In this document: positions 24,829-37,734 of the stretch, in pieces | Position numbering within the stretch: position 1 is the first letter of the stretch | How the letters are laid out: each line of letters begins with the position of its first letter | Origin: Musa acuminata AAA Group | Lineage: Eukaryota; Streptophyta; Magnoliopsida; Zingiberales; Musaceae | NCBI RefSeq assembly: GCF_036884655.1 | Contig: NC_088344.1 | Location: forward strand, 35,208,501 to 35,272,500 | Length of the DNA stretch: 64,000 nucleotides | Reading direction: 5' to 3' | Position numbers and translations under genes: made by a program | The notes under the pieces: generated by a model | Database searches by the model: none | What the model was told of the DNA's origin: nothing | Seen by the model: the letters and a program-made list of their open reading frames with translations, nothing else

Positions 24829-26480
24829 CACACGAAACACAAATTCCACGCATACTCTCCCCTAGCATCGATACTTAAGAGCCCACAAGTACAACAAAAG
24901 TTGATACCTTTTGGTGCTGCTGATGCACTGCACTCCTCGAGACAGTAACAACCAATCTGAGGTCTATTATAGAAAAGCCTGAGCTTTTGCAAAAACCTCA
25001 TCAATGGTGTATGACTTGGGCCAGAGAAGATCTTTCATTGCACAACAAGAAACCACACCAACAACTGTAACTTGAACATATGAACCAGTCAGGGGAGTCC
25101 AGTCAGCCAATCCATAACATGCACCTTCAGATTCATGGTACCTAAGCAAAGTTTAAGCTTTTGGGTAAGCAGATACTCCAAAAATCTAATATAATCACAA
25201 CAAAAACATAAATAGAAAATTGAGCATTTATCCTGATAGGACCAATCCTATCAATAACAATCAAATAATGGCTCACGCACTAGCAAGAACTCTAAACACT
25301 CAAAAAGCTGACTGGAGGTCATGCAGATTTAGGTGCATGATCACATAAGCATTGATCAACCAGACGAAAATCCGGGAGCGAATCATGACATGAAAGCAGC
25401 ATGCATATGCTCAGTGAAACGAACAGAATCTCAGTGTCAAATAATTCTATATGCACAAAACGAAGCTACCGTTTCTCCGACAAAGTAGAATCATAGAGGT
25501 CTAGCATGATAGCTAAATGAACAATCGCAACCCTAATTGCCTAATCTCAAGGTAACAAGATAGCTATAGCTCTCCGTGTTCGAAGATATCAAGCTGTTAA
25601 CCCAAACGTACGTGGAATCTCATCACAAGTATCAGAAAGTTGATTCATTTGACGATAATAAGGATGAAGCTACAGCCTGCAATCACCTATAGCATTAAAC
25701 TCCTTCCGCATCAGGAAAGTAAACAACATTACCTCGATTAAAAGAAGGAACTCCTGACATTTATGTTTTGCTTAACTCGCTCAAACACACAAAAACTTCT
25801 AAGATGGGGCAACGTACTGAGATAGCTTTCATTTCAAGAGCACTAACGAAATAGAACACTTGGGAACCTCCTAACTCAACCACCTACATTTAAGAAGCTC
25901 AATAGATCATAAAGCTACAGCAGAAACTTCATTAACAGCTTCAGAACTAGTTATGATCCAAGACTTTGGCTCATTTCTCAACCTATAGAAGCGAAAAATA
26001 GAACCCTCACAACGTAGGCAAGACACAAAGCTCGTCGCTCGCGAAGAAAGAAACAACGTAATCTAGCGAAAAAGAAAAAGGGTTCATCTGCAACAGTTAA
26101 CCCGAACGATTTATCTAAATCGAACCGCTAAAAGTCAATGAGTACTGGAAGAACACTAAGAGACAAAAAAGAGATGAAAAAGGACGAACCTTGGCCGAGA
26201 TCAGAGGAACATGAAACGATCCACGGGGGGAAGGGGAAGAACCCTAAACCTCGAGCTCTCCGGGACGCAAAGACTGGGCCAAATCTAACGACGCAGGGTT
26301 CGAAAGAGAGCTTGCGGGAAGGAGAAGCCCGATCTGGCGAGCGGCAGAAGGGATTACGGAGGGGCGAGTGCCAAAGCCCAGAAGGGAGGACGAAGAGGAG
26401 GAGAAAGAGTTGGAGCGACAGCGAGTCTGAGGTGGCAAGAGATGAGAGAGAGATGGGTTTGTTGGCCGCGGGTCGCGGAC
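24829..26480 (-). promoter_or_regulatory. Long leader, probable leader intron and promoter of the 7TM gene
   Basis: A GC-rich segment at about 26190-26460 has a plausible donor (ggccaag|gttcgt) ending a first non-coding exon. An acceptor (ttgcttag|gtacc) near 25146 would start a second exon that runs straight into the coding exon, leaving a leader intron of about 1 kb. Several ATGs precede the main start, including a 35-codon upstream frame (24868-24761) that overlaps the main ATG in another frame. All splicing here is inferred. The intron interior (25150-26180) shows no coding signal. Confidence 0.45.
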
Positions 26481-27446
26481 AGGCTGTTTCCAGCTGTCAG
26501 GCGGCTCGGTGTCCGCAAGTGGTGGTTCGGTTGGAACGCCGAACCGAGGTGGCACGGTGGTGCTGCTGCTCTTGTCGTGTGGCTGTGGGGACAACGTACC
26601 GCCCCGGGCGCTCGGGCCGTCGTTTGTCAGATGACCATTTCCTTCCCCTCGATCATAGAATATACGATCGAATTTATTTGTAGAAAATATATGACATAGA
26701 GCTAAAACATATAATTTATTTTTATTCATTTAAAAAAAAAAGAAATCCTGAAGGACCAACCGTTTTTAATCATAGAAGTCTATTCTTTCAAACCCCTCTA
26801 ATTTTGTAAAATGATTATTTTTTTAATTAGTTTAAAGGCAACCAATTATAAGAACAAAGTGCGCAAACAAACAAATATTAAGTATGCCATCTTTGACAAG
26901 GATGACACTAACATCGACCAACCAGGGAACGTTGCATGGTTCCACCGTCAGTCGCGACAACCAATCTGTTCCTATGATTGCGCTTTTTGTATTGCCAATG
27001 GAGTTCAAAATAGTCATCGTTGCGTGTACACTAACATTATTCTTTATTTATTGATCTTTCCACATGATGCTGAGATCTATTTGGCTTCCATAATATATAT
27101 ACATATATATATATTCCCGACTAAACTTGAAATGCATAATTATCAGACCACCTGCAACTTTACAACGTACCGAAACTTAACCAGCACGAGAAGTATATTT
27201 CACCATATATGTGATCTCACGAAACATATGGCTTTGCGAATATCTAGATACAGAAATCGACAAGGGTGAGAGGTTCGGATTAGGCAAATTTACAATGACC
27301 AAACGATGTATATGGTACATACTGATAGATCCAAATCACACTCACAAGAGACAGCAGAGGTGACGAGATCCGTACCGCGAGCGGCAAGTGAAGGAAAGCA
27401 GCTGAAGCAAGCGAGGTGCCAGTATACGCGTTCAAGTTGCGAGGAC
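26481..27446. other. Intergenic between divergent/tandem minus-strand genes
   Basis: AT-rich DNA with no recognisable gene. The last 200 bases are probably the 3' UTR of the WVD2-like gene. Confidence 0.4.
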
Positions 27447-30400
27447 TCATCGCCAGTGCGGTGTCTCTCTCCTGCTGTTGTTAAACATAGGTTAAAGCAT
27501 TTTGATTCGATACACATGAGCAGGAAAATTTAAGATCAAAGGAGTTGGGTCGGTGCGGTAGGAAGATGATGCACCTTGTCTTCCTCCCATCCAGTGATGG
27601 ATCATCAAGCTTTGATTTGCTCCCACCACGAGAAACATCAGCTCCTCGGCCTGCAAGTGCCTGCATTTTTCAGGAGTAAAGAGTGAGTACAGGGAGATAC
27701 CAGTAGTGCAAACATGGTGTGAAAAGCAAGGATCTGTTCATCTGATTCAAGTAAGATATGAAATAACATCAGTCCAAGAGCCGAATTATACATGGATCTA
27801 TTAATCTTAGCAACACAATAACAAGGACTGAAAGAGCATTTATATAGATATTGCTGGATTATGCAAGTGATGACCTGCTTAGTATCCATCGGCATATTCC
27901 CAGACTTAGAAGGGCCAGTTGTCTTTATAGTACCTCTTTGGAACTCCCTCATTCTAGCATTTCCCTGCTTGGACATTTCAGTGAGATTCATTATGAACAA
28001 TTTTCAGAGTCAGTAAAAGAAAGTGCACGTTCTGCTATTATTATAACATGCTCACACTTCTTTTCACGGCATATGACAGTGCTGTGCCAGTTGGCATAGA
28101 TAAAATTGGCCTAACCATGTGTTGCCATGGCTGGCATACTAAGCACAGCACAGCAATCTAGGTTTACAAAGAATGTGATTCTATTAGTTCTAGACATGCT
28201 TTTCATGCATCAAAAGCTTTTCTTAACTTCATGTTTGAAGTCATAATTGATGAATTGTTTTAAGTGAAAAAAAATAATTTTAAATAGTTAATGTGTTGCT
28301 TATACCAATGGGAGACCACAATAATATCAATTGCAGCATGTAGGTTCCGTAATGAGAAACACATGGACACATATAAACAATGACAATAAGAAGAAGAAAC
28401 AACCATAGATTCCCAACTATTTTCTACTTCTGTGATTCCTGGAAAAACATGATGAAATAGTCTCTACTTCTAGATGCATTTATCAAACACTTGAATATAT
28501 AAAATGTTAGTATATGCAAAAAATCAGTAGACTCTGTCAACCGGATTTACAGCAAAAATTAAATCTCCATAATAAGAACTAGAATATGTGAATTTTTGCC
28601 TGCAATTGTAATCCGTGCAGTCATTTTCAGTCTTTGGCAAGAACAAGTCACTTAAAGGCAGCAGTCAGAACAAAAAGGCCAAGATTCCCACATGAAAAAT
28701 AACAAAAAATCTAATAGAAGGTTCAGATGCACCTAGACCAAGTAAAACTATGTGACAGTGACAGGCAGACCTTATAATTCGCGATCTTGAATAAAGATAG
28801 TGGAAGTCGACAGATACAGTTTCCCAATGAATTGAAGTCAAACTAAAACCAACAGTGAAGAAGTTTTTATGGTATTCACAAACAAGCAAGCTGATCATGG
28901 CAAAGCTCTATCTTTTCATTTCTTGGAAGCTAGAAATAATTCTAAAATAGAGCGATGAGAAAATCATATTTAGCACTCACTTTATTGATATGGTAGACAC
29001 CATGCCTAATCCCAAAAAGAAAACACTTTGAGCTAGAAGTTGACTGAACTACAAAAAGGAGAAAAAACAAAAGAACCCTTTTCATATGTGCTTCTTGTAT
29101 CTTCGAGCATATACTTTCAATAAATATGCAACTTTCAACAACCTCATGGTGTCCTCTGTAACATGGCCAGAGAGGAAAGTGCTATTTATAATTTTGTCTA
29201 CAACTATGATATTTAAAGAATATATGTAAGAGGAGTTAAAGTTCCTTCTCTCTGCTCATGTATGATAAAACCTTCAAAATGATTTGACAAAATAAATGTG
29301 TCATAAAATTAGTAATTTTGTTCAAACTGTAAGGAGAATATAAAATAATATCCATGTAACACTCGTATGGCGATTAACTTGTTCCAAATACATGAAAGTG
29401 ATGCAAGCTGAAAAACGAGAAGAACGATTAAAAAATAATCCAATTTTCTTTACCTCTTTTCGTTTCATTCCTTCGGCAGTTGCAATATGGGGCTCAGTTC
29501 CAACATTACATATGGACTTGTTCCTAGCAGGAAGCTCACTAGACCTGGATATTCAGATCAAAGGAGGTTTCAGATTCTAAAGAGTCCAATTAACTAGTGA
29601 AATTGAAATTCAAAGACATTCAGATGAAGTTGTATGTTTATAAGAGGCAATCTTATATGCCAAAAAGGTAACTCAGCAAGACAAAATATAAACTCTCTTA
29701 ACAACTATCACCTGGACTTGGGTGGCCCAAGAACATGTGCCTCAATTTTCTTTAAGTTTGCATAGTGGCTGTCCACTGCTAAAGGCTTCTTCTTTACTTC
29801 TTTTAAGTTTCTAAAGTGAAAGCAAAATAATAAGGAACAATATTCTTGTCATATAAAGAGCAGAAGCCATCTTACTTGAAAGATGTCAACAATATCCTTT
29901 TTTTAATCAACCTTTTAGTTTCAGGTCCTCTTCTACTTGTCATTCCACTAGATGAAGCTGTTTTCTTCATGTCCTGTGAAAATTGCAGAATAAGCATAGG
30001 CAGACCAGGAATCAATTGGAAAAAAAAAGTTAGGTTAAAGAAAAATCAGATACAAACATGACAAAATCAGTCCAAATACTGCTCAGACAGAAAATATGTG
30101 GACTAATGGCTAATGTTATTTATGCTCATGGAATAGTGGCTAATGAAAATTTGTTCTCTCTCCTCTCTCTCTCTCCAAGACCTGTAGTTCAGCATTATGT
30201 TGCCTGAGATTCTTTAAAGAATTCATCAATTTGACCATGAAAAAAAGCCCAAACTTAATTAGGAAAACATCATATTGGAAGATCACCATACCTAGTAGTT
30301 ATAAGTGTTGAGCACTGAATAAGACTATTTTAATAAGCACCACATTTAGTAGTCATTAGCACTAAGCACTTGACAAATTTCACCTGCACACTTGATCCGC

Positions 30401-32331
30401 CCTTTGCTTGAATTTGTGATGATGCTAGCATGTTTGAGCTTCCAGAGTCCAGCTTTGTTGAATTTCCTCTATTTCTTGTTCTTCTTTCCATTACAAGAGT
30501 AAATGGACCCAATGTGGTGCTAATAGAGCGTGCTTTTGTAAGCGATTGATTTAGATCAACCAAGGTGGACATAGCATTGCTTTTGACTCTACTAGCTATG
30601 GTCTTGCTCAAAGTCTGACTGGCCGTCTTTTGTGATGGAGTTTTTAGTCCCTTTGATGAGTGAACCCCATTCGACTTAGTTTCTTGTTTCATATTTAAAC
30701 CATTTCTAACTGCGGCAGGATCCTGAACATGAAAAAAATGAAGGAATCCGATCATATAAAATACAGAGAAGTTTAAGCACTATTATTTGAACAAATTGTC
30801 TGTTATTTATTAGTTTGACATTTACCTTTAATATTCAAATGCTATCCATTAATCAAAACAAGGGTAGAAAATTATAACCAGAACATCATAAGCCAACAAC
30901 AACAATTAATATTTAGATGAATCTGTCCAACACAATCCACGTTAGACTCAGAAATGCTCCAACAAAATTTCTAGTGTCCGGTAACAAGTACAAAGTACTC
31001 AACAAATCCAAGATACAATGCAAAATATGTACTTAGGATTCAATCAAAAGCTTCTTGGCATTTCTAGAGTTTCTTGTGCTAATTATTGAAGAGAAAATAC
31101 CCAGTTTTATTAATGCAGACAAAAAAGGCCAAAGAAAAGAAATGCAGGAGAGTCTCCACTGACGTACCTTAGAAAGTGATTTATGGTGCAAAGGTTTTCT
31201 AATTGACTGCAATTGTTCAGACTTAATTTTCTTAGTATCCGGTGCAACTCTTCTAGGCTCAATGTTTGATTCAAGGCTCTTAGGCTTCAGCAAGATCTCT
31301 TTATTGTCAAGTTTGCTGCTAGAATTTGATTTAGTCTCCTTCAAATCTCCTGTAAGGGGCAATGAGGACTCTGTTTCCATTGGTTGTACCAGCATAGTAG
31401 TGTCTAAAGTGTTTTTATCTTGCTCAGTGTTCTCTGGAATTCCTCTTGAGGAATCAGGATTTGGCAATGTGGAGTCTGGATTAAAGCACCTTTCTTGAGG
31501 AGGTTCATTGCAGTTAATTTCCTGCTCAAGGGTTACTCCAGGTTTAGTCTCTTCTGGGATAGAATGAACATTGTTTGATGCCCCATCTCTGAATCTTTCA
31601 TGCTGTGAAGCTGCTCCATCTTCTTCACCGCTTTGGCTAGACATACTACCATCACCACCATAATCCAATGTGAGCTCCGTATGTTGATTCTGTCGAACAT
31701 TCTGTTGAGCTTTCATAGCTCGAATTCTTCTATAGCGCTCCTCAAAATATGCCTTCTTCTTGGCAACTAGACCATTGAACTTCTCCAGTTCCTCTTGACA
31801 TCTATTGTGAGTAAAAACTGACCGCCTCTCCCATGACAATGACTCAATTGGAAATCTTCCAAAAGAAATGGAACCATGATCAAGCATTTGAGAAACTGGG
31901 ATTTCCTGAAAGGACCAGTCAACCACAATTATCTTATAATGTTATCTGTAACTCTCTACGGAATGGAAGCACATATTTTTTCTAATAGAGTAGAGAAAAC
32001 ATCATCAACAAGATTACAGCATTCTTTTTGTTGATCCTTTCTAGAAACATTTATCATAAATATTATCATATCATCCGAAGATTTATTTTGTTAAGCATTG
32101 TTGGCTTTTGTTATGGTTCGAATGAATCAGATAACACTGAGAACCAAATGGATAAAGACAAAGAGCTAATACACGACATGCTGGAGTAGACCAAGGCCAC
32201 TAGAACAGGAACTAAAGGAAAAACTAATAACAGAGAAACTAGATAACAGAGAAAATTACTTGAGATGTATCTCCATCAGACAATTCCCCCTGTGACCATC
32301 CTTGATAAGCTTGATCAACATCGGTTGCCAT
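27447..32331 (-). CDS. WVD2-like / TPX2-family microtubule-associated protein
   Basis: Nine coding exons on the minus strand: 32331-32260, 31905-31168, 30722-30384, 29973-29912, 29810-29712, 29544-29454, 27964-27875, 27660-27575 and 27471-27447. They keep phase throughout (0,0,0,2,2,0,0,2) and give 533 residues. The N-terminus (MATDVDQAYQGWSQGE) leads to a conserved box at about residues 31-70 with MLDHGSISFGRF, SLSWERRSVFTHNR and EELEKF, then a basic coiled-coil-like YFEERYRRIRAMKAQQ. This box is characteristic of WVD2-like 7/At1g70100-type proteins, which bind cortical microtubules. The rest is Ser/Lys-rich and probably disordered, with a weak TPX2-like echo GPFTLVMERRTRNRG in exon 3. A full TPX2 core is not evident. 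The protein ends RRETPHWR in a 25-base coding exon. The junctions in the second half are less certain because conservation is low. Confidence 0.85.
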
Positions 32332-34700
32332 TTAATTATTTTAAGTGGAAAAAAGTTGCAAAACTAATCATGGAAGCAAAACTGCCGCTTTCTGAGTGTC
32401 ATTCTACATAATGGTCAAGAAAGTCAGCGCAATCAGTCATGGAGCATATAAGAACAATAAATTTTAAGAAAGCTGCAGCATCAGAATAATAAAACTAAAT
32501 AAGCTGGAAATCGTTAACGAAAATAACAATATGAAATAATGCAGTTCTTGTTAGCTTTTTAAGAAATTGTATAATTGCATATATATATATACAACGTTAG
32601 ACCCCTTTACTTCTAATGTCAGGAATCTAATAATGCCACTCCCACGTCCCTGAGCAGGTATGTACAACTAGTCAGAAGTCCAAACGCCATTTCCACTAGG
32701 AGCAACACATTTAACTAAGAGCATGAAGAGTCTTATGAGAATGGTCGTTTTGAAGCCACCATTCCTTGTCTTTGACGGCACAGTGTCTCCCCTAGTGGAA
32801 CTTCAGTTAAATCTTGCAGAAACTGCACAATTCACCCACTATCAGGGTTGGATGAACCCAGTCCGTGGGCTGAAGGCTGTGGGCTCATATCTGCGATCAA
32901 AGATAACCTTTAGAGGTCTGTTCGTGTGCCACCGGCATTTCGAAATGAAATTATGTATCAGGGAACTTTTTTGATTCAAGAATAGGACAAGATCTTCCCC
33001 AGAACAATGTTCGAAGAAGACCACCAACTCCAAGATAAATTTATATATCGCGACTTAAAAGAGAAAAATTATTGTGGAGGATATCAATTCCCTGAATGGT
33101 TACTCCTCCCTATCGAGAAGAAAGCACCAAAAAGAGCACTATATATAATCAAAAACGCAAAATAAATCATAACTTCGAACTTTCACTCCCGATCAAGGGA
33201 TCCGAGGGAATAAAAAAGACAGGAGACAAAGGGACAGTTGTGACTATGACAAGTCTCTGACCGCATTAATCTCTTGTTGTACGCTCTTAGTTCTCGACGA
33301 AAGCCAACAACAAGAAGCCAGTAAGTACGAGTGCGATGATTGTACGGTATGTTAATTCCGGAACCCATTGACATATTACGATGGTGATAATTTTTTGGAT
33401 GAGATGTAGAGCCAGATAAGAAACGGATTCGGGATAGTTATAAGGTCGGATCAGATACTATGCTTGCGATAGGTCCACAGAGCAAGTATCAACGGATATC
33501 GAACGCCCATGTTCTCTGATCCAATTTGGATCGGGTAAATGGGTTGTCGGATCTGTCAACCCCTTGGGACCGCCCGTGTTCGGTTGTTTCACTTTCTTTC
33601 TTGCCGTGACCGTCTTTTGATCTCTTCCTGTTCATTCCCTAGTGTGGTTTTTTGTTCTTATGTGGAGTGATGTAGGCAGACGGGGTCATGCGTGGCATCG
33701 AAGGGCATTGTTTGGAGTTGTTGCTCAGATTAAAGCATCGCTTAGCTGGCCGCAGGCCCACCTTGTCACCACCTTATCTCTCTGCGGCACAGTGCCTCAT
33801 TTACTACGACGCCTAGACGATACGGATCCCGAAAGATGTGTAAGCCGAACAGAGAACTCGCTATAATAATGGATAAGAACGACAACAGAAAACAGCTATA
33901 ATAGACAGTAACAGCTTATCTACCCAATGTAAAGGTCTCGCATTCATGGTGTAGCATAGCAGTACAAATCTGTTGCCATGCAAAATTAGCATCGCCAAAC
34001 CTTTTGCTTTATTTCCAACCTCGTGATGTCCGTGCCTCTACGGGTGGAAGTTTCTTGTTCGATCGACTTCCATTCAACTAAGATTAGTAGCTCGACTCCA
34101 TGTGCGTTCGTCCAGTCAACTAAAATTACATATCACCTTGATTTCTAAAAGGAAAAAAGGTGTTTAGTCCACGTCTTTTGACGATTGGCGTCGTCCTTGT
34201 GGTTGTGGTTCGTGCCGTGCTGAATTCAAATACTAGTGGGCACCACATAGCGAGATAAAGAAAAGGGTGTAATTGCAAATACCCATTTAGTGGGCACCAA
34301 AATGGTCTAATGCAAATATTTGTATACAATCAAATATGAAGCAAATATTTTCCCTCTTAACACGCTTTTACCCTCTTTCTCGTTCGCCCGACATGTCTAA
34401 AGCCCCACATATCAATAACTCATCATTAATCTACCTCGCTTTCATCATACCTTTCTCGGTGCATCGAACCAAGCGAAAAGGCTTACACCCAAAGTTTCAC
34501 AGGCTTCTACTTCCGGTGTCTCCCCTCTTCACCTTCACTCTAAAGACACACGATAAAGAAGAGGAAAAGAGAGGGGGAAAGCCATGGGGTCAATTCTCCG
34601 TCCCTATCCGTCGAATTTACGACGGACGGCTACGGAGCCGCCAAATCACCACCCCGGCACTAGTTGTTGGGGTTTAGCCATCAAGCGCCCAAGCAGAGTC
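32332..34700. other. Possible leader intron or intergenic DNA
   Basis: Just upstream of the WVD2-like ATG, an acceptor (cattatgtag) near 32411 on the minus strand could end a leader intron. Between 32.6 and 34.6 kb I see no credible coding sequence on either strand. Confidence 0.35.
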
Positions 34701-34702
34701 CA

Positions 34703-35330
34703 TCAGCCCAAGCCGTTCCGGCGCGCAGGGGATAACGCATCACACCGCGTTTCCCCGCTACGAAAACGTTTCGCCCGAGGAAGACGACAAAGCAGCTTAC
34801 GTCGTTTCCCAGAGAACAACGAGTTACCATCGCTGACGAGCTCACGGGATCGAGCCCGTCTACCAGATCGGAACATCCGCTTAGGAGTATCAGATAAATC
34901 GAATTCTTGAGTTCTATTCCTACCTCGATTCAGATGCATTTCCCCTCAACGATGGCCCTCCGTCGTCTTTCCCACTACTATCTAAATCGTCCTCCAACCA
35001 GTTCAATTCTTTGGAGATAAGAGCAAGAAACCAGATAGTTTGATCCAAGACCAGAGGAAGAAATATGTGCAATTCCAACTGCAACTAAAAACAAGAATGA
35101 TGAGAGATCCGGAGATCGCGTACCTTCTTGGAGAAAGAGATGTGATCCGACGAAGAGCACTTGCATCCGGCATCCGAGCCAAGGGAGGAGAAAGAAGAAC
35201 TTAAAACCTCGAAGTCAGTCTTCAAGCAGAGAGAAAGAGAGAGGGAGAGGGAGGGGGGAGACCCAAGTGGAATGGGGAGAGCTGTGTGATCTCAGCGATG
35301 GACTTGAGAGAGAGCTGTTGATATATAGAT
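34703..35330 (-). other. Gene-like leader region with TATA box, owner unresolved
   Basis: On the minus strand a tatatatc box at about 35320-35330 precedes a CT-rich stretch (35220-35290) and two plausible donors: ccaagaag|gtacgc near 35125 and aatcgag|gtagga near 34930. This looks like a promoter plus 5' exons. It could be the distant 5' UTR of the WVD2-like gene (ATG at 32331) or a separate small gene. A basic 78-codon ATG frame at 34939-34703 (MHLNRGRNRTQEF...) is present but not recognised. Confidence 0.4.
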
Positions 35331-35530
35331 GGGGGAGACGGAGATCAAAGGCGGGAGGAAGGAGAGACGGTAGAGATCTGACCGTCGATGCAGCGGATCT
35401 CGAGGGGTGGGTCGCGCTGCGTCGTCGGATCCCAGGGGGGTACTTACTCGCGTTGCTTGTGAACAGGCGCATCGGGGACCACATTTCTTTGACCCGAGAT
35501 GCCCGAGACCTCACCCTGGTTGAACCCATG

Positions 35531-37035
35531 TGCCCTGTGACTTATTTATTGTGTTGTACTCTGCAACATCCTCTGCAATCCACTGCTTTGTTCTGGATCT
35601 TAAAAAGCATGAAAAATCAGAAGTAATTTCTTCATTAATTATGACAAGAGAATTATAGTCTTCCCCACCTATGTGAAAGATAAAATTATGTGTCCCAGAC
35701 AGGCAAAGCACCCTATGATTGAGAAATTGATTGTTACTTACCTTAGTTGGGATTCAGGACAGTACATTGATTTGAGCTCAAGTTATGAAATGGATGAATT
35801 GACATGGAAGCTTACTTGGCTTGAAATCTTCATGTTTGGCCAATGCAGCAATCTTCTCATCAACAACTGTCGTTTCCTGTCATGGCCCATCACAACAGCA
35901 ACCTTTTAAGCCACCACCATGATTGGTAGGATTCACCTGAATGTATACTGTTTTGCAACCAGGCAGAATGACTGGAAACATGAAATTACATATCCAACTC
36001 ATGTTCTAAATATAAAACATCTTGAGTTAAGAATAACCTACCTGAGCTTTTGGAACTTGTTGCTGCAAGGGAAATATATTTCTCAGGTAAGACATCTAAT
36101 TACTGTAGAAAACCAGTTTAACCACCAACTTTGGTAAACATGACATCAGTTCATTTGTGGCTCATAAGTTGGATATGGAAGATGATGCACATTCTATTCT
36201 TAATGAGTGATTTTGACCAAGTTCCAAATGCACACTCAATCATGCAATTCCCAAAAACATACAGTTAATATCCATGCTTAATCTAATCATAGCAAGAGGA
36301 GGATTTTTCAAATGCTTGAAGTTACAGTGTGGAACATAAGACAATCTTGAATAATATGCTTCATTTGAGATGTAAGAATCTTGCTACATTGAAAAATGAA
36401 TGAGGAACCTATAGATGAGGATTTGAGACTGCATTAAACAACTTGATCGATTAGAAGTACAACTAATAAAACAAGTAATCACATGATAATCCAGAGTGAG
36501 AGCACTTGCATTTTAGATTTATAGACAGCAGTACAGTCTTTAAATCAATGCTTGCCTCTGTTTGAGAGAGGAACATCTCAAGTAATTAATATCTGAGATG
36601 CTATTAATTTTATTATCCACATAAAAATATCAGCATCTACTGGAATATTGTAAAAGATTCATAACCCACTTAAACTATGGAGTGGTTGGATTGTGTCCTA
36701 TTCTCAGATATAAACAAAGCAGTGACTTCATCTATCATCTTCTTGTTTGCTACTTCCCAAGTCTGGGGTGCAAACATTGGTCATAGCAGTATCAATTGGG
36801 CATCTAGATCCACATACAGATCATAATTCCTTAAGTTCATGGAATATTGTCATCATCTTTTCTAAAATAGGGCATGGTCACCATAGGTCCTACAAACATT
36901 GTCCATTTGCTTTTTCTTTTTTACAGCACTAGAATCAGTGTATGAGGGAGTAACTATTGTTGTATCCCCACCATAAAGACTCTCAGATCAGCCACTAAAC
37001 AGTGCCCAGCTGCTTTCTCTAAAAAAAGAAGATCA
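35531..37035. other. AT-rich intergenic DNA
   Basis: Only short frames without protein character. No RNA gene or transposon end was recognised. Confidence 0.4.
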
Positions 37036-37037
37036 AT

Positions 37038-37104
37038 CTACTCAATCACAATGAGGCAGTAGTCATTTTCCTTGCACTGCTTGTGAATCTGCAACACACG
37101 ACTC
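37038..37104 (-). other. Possible terminal coding exon of an unresolved minus-strand gene
   Basis: A clean acceptor (gtgttcttcag) is followed by a short frame reading SRVLQIHKQCKENDYCLIVIE and then a stop. The amino-acid mix looks protein-like, but no upstream partner exon was identified with confidence, and it may be chance. Confidence 0.25.
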
Positions 37105-37734
37105 CTGAAGAACACAGTAGACGATGCATCAGTCATCAGTATGCAGATGAATAATACTAACAAATGTATTAATTTGGCTCCATGTGGACATCTCCACGTA
37201 GTATAATGCCTCTGTTGACTATCCAAATCAAGCTCGACATGCATGCGTCTAAAATTTTCAGCAAAAGATGGTCTAAGAATATTTTTCAATCACATTCTCC
37301 AGAGACACCATTTGAAGAAGCTGGGAACCAAGAATTCATCTCAGCCTTGTTTCTCTCCTACCATCAGATCCTAAAAGTAAATCCACATTTCTAGATCTCA
37401 GGTGCCAATATGTACGTTCGACACACTCATATCCCCCACTGGGAACGGACGAAATCCATTGCCCAAGTCAGCCCAAGCCAAACTGGGCGCTTTCCTGACC
37501 CCCCGCAAGTCCTCATCGTTGTCCCCGCCCTTCCTCTGCTCCTGGGCCTGCAAATTCACCAACCTCATCTCTCACCGGCATTCCATCAAACACCGTCCTC
37601 GTGAAACTTCACCCAAGAAATCCAAACATACAAATCGAAGTGCAATTCGGCGCGCATATATAAAAAGCATGATTTCACCCATCCTAACCCAAATTACCCG
37701 TCTAGCTCGCAAGCTCGCAGAACAGAGGAGTACT

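Noticed and set aside
24829..24849. A start for the 7TM protein at the GTG at 24849.
   Set aside because: Nuclear genes rarely use GTG; the in-frame ATG at 24828 begins a plausible N-terminus.
26138..26729. Plus and minus frames of 161-181 codons.
   Set aside because: Compositional frames in the GC-rich promoter and leader of the 7TM gene; Ser/Pro/Arg-rich without motifs.
34584..34910. Plus-strand frame MGSILRPYPSNLRR...
   Set aside because: Arg/Pro-rich composition, opposite to the apparent promoter and donor sites on the minus strand.
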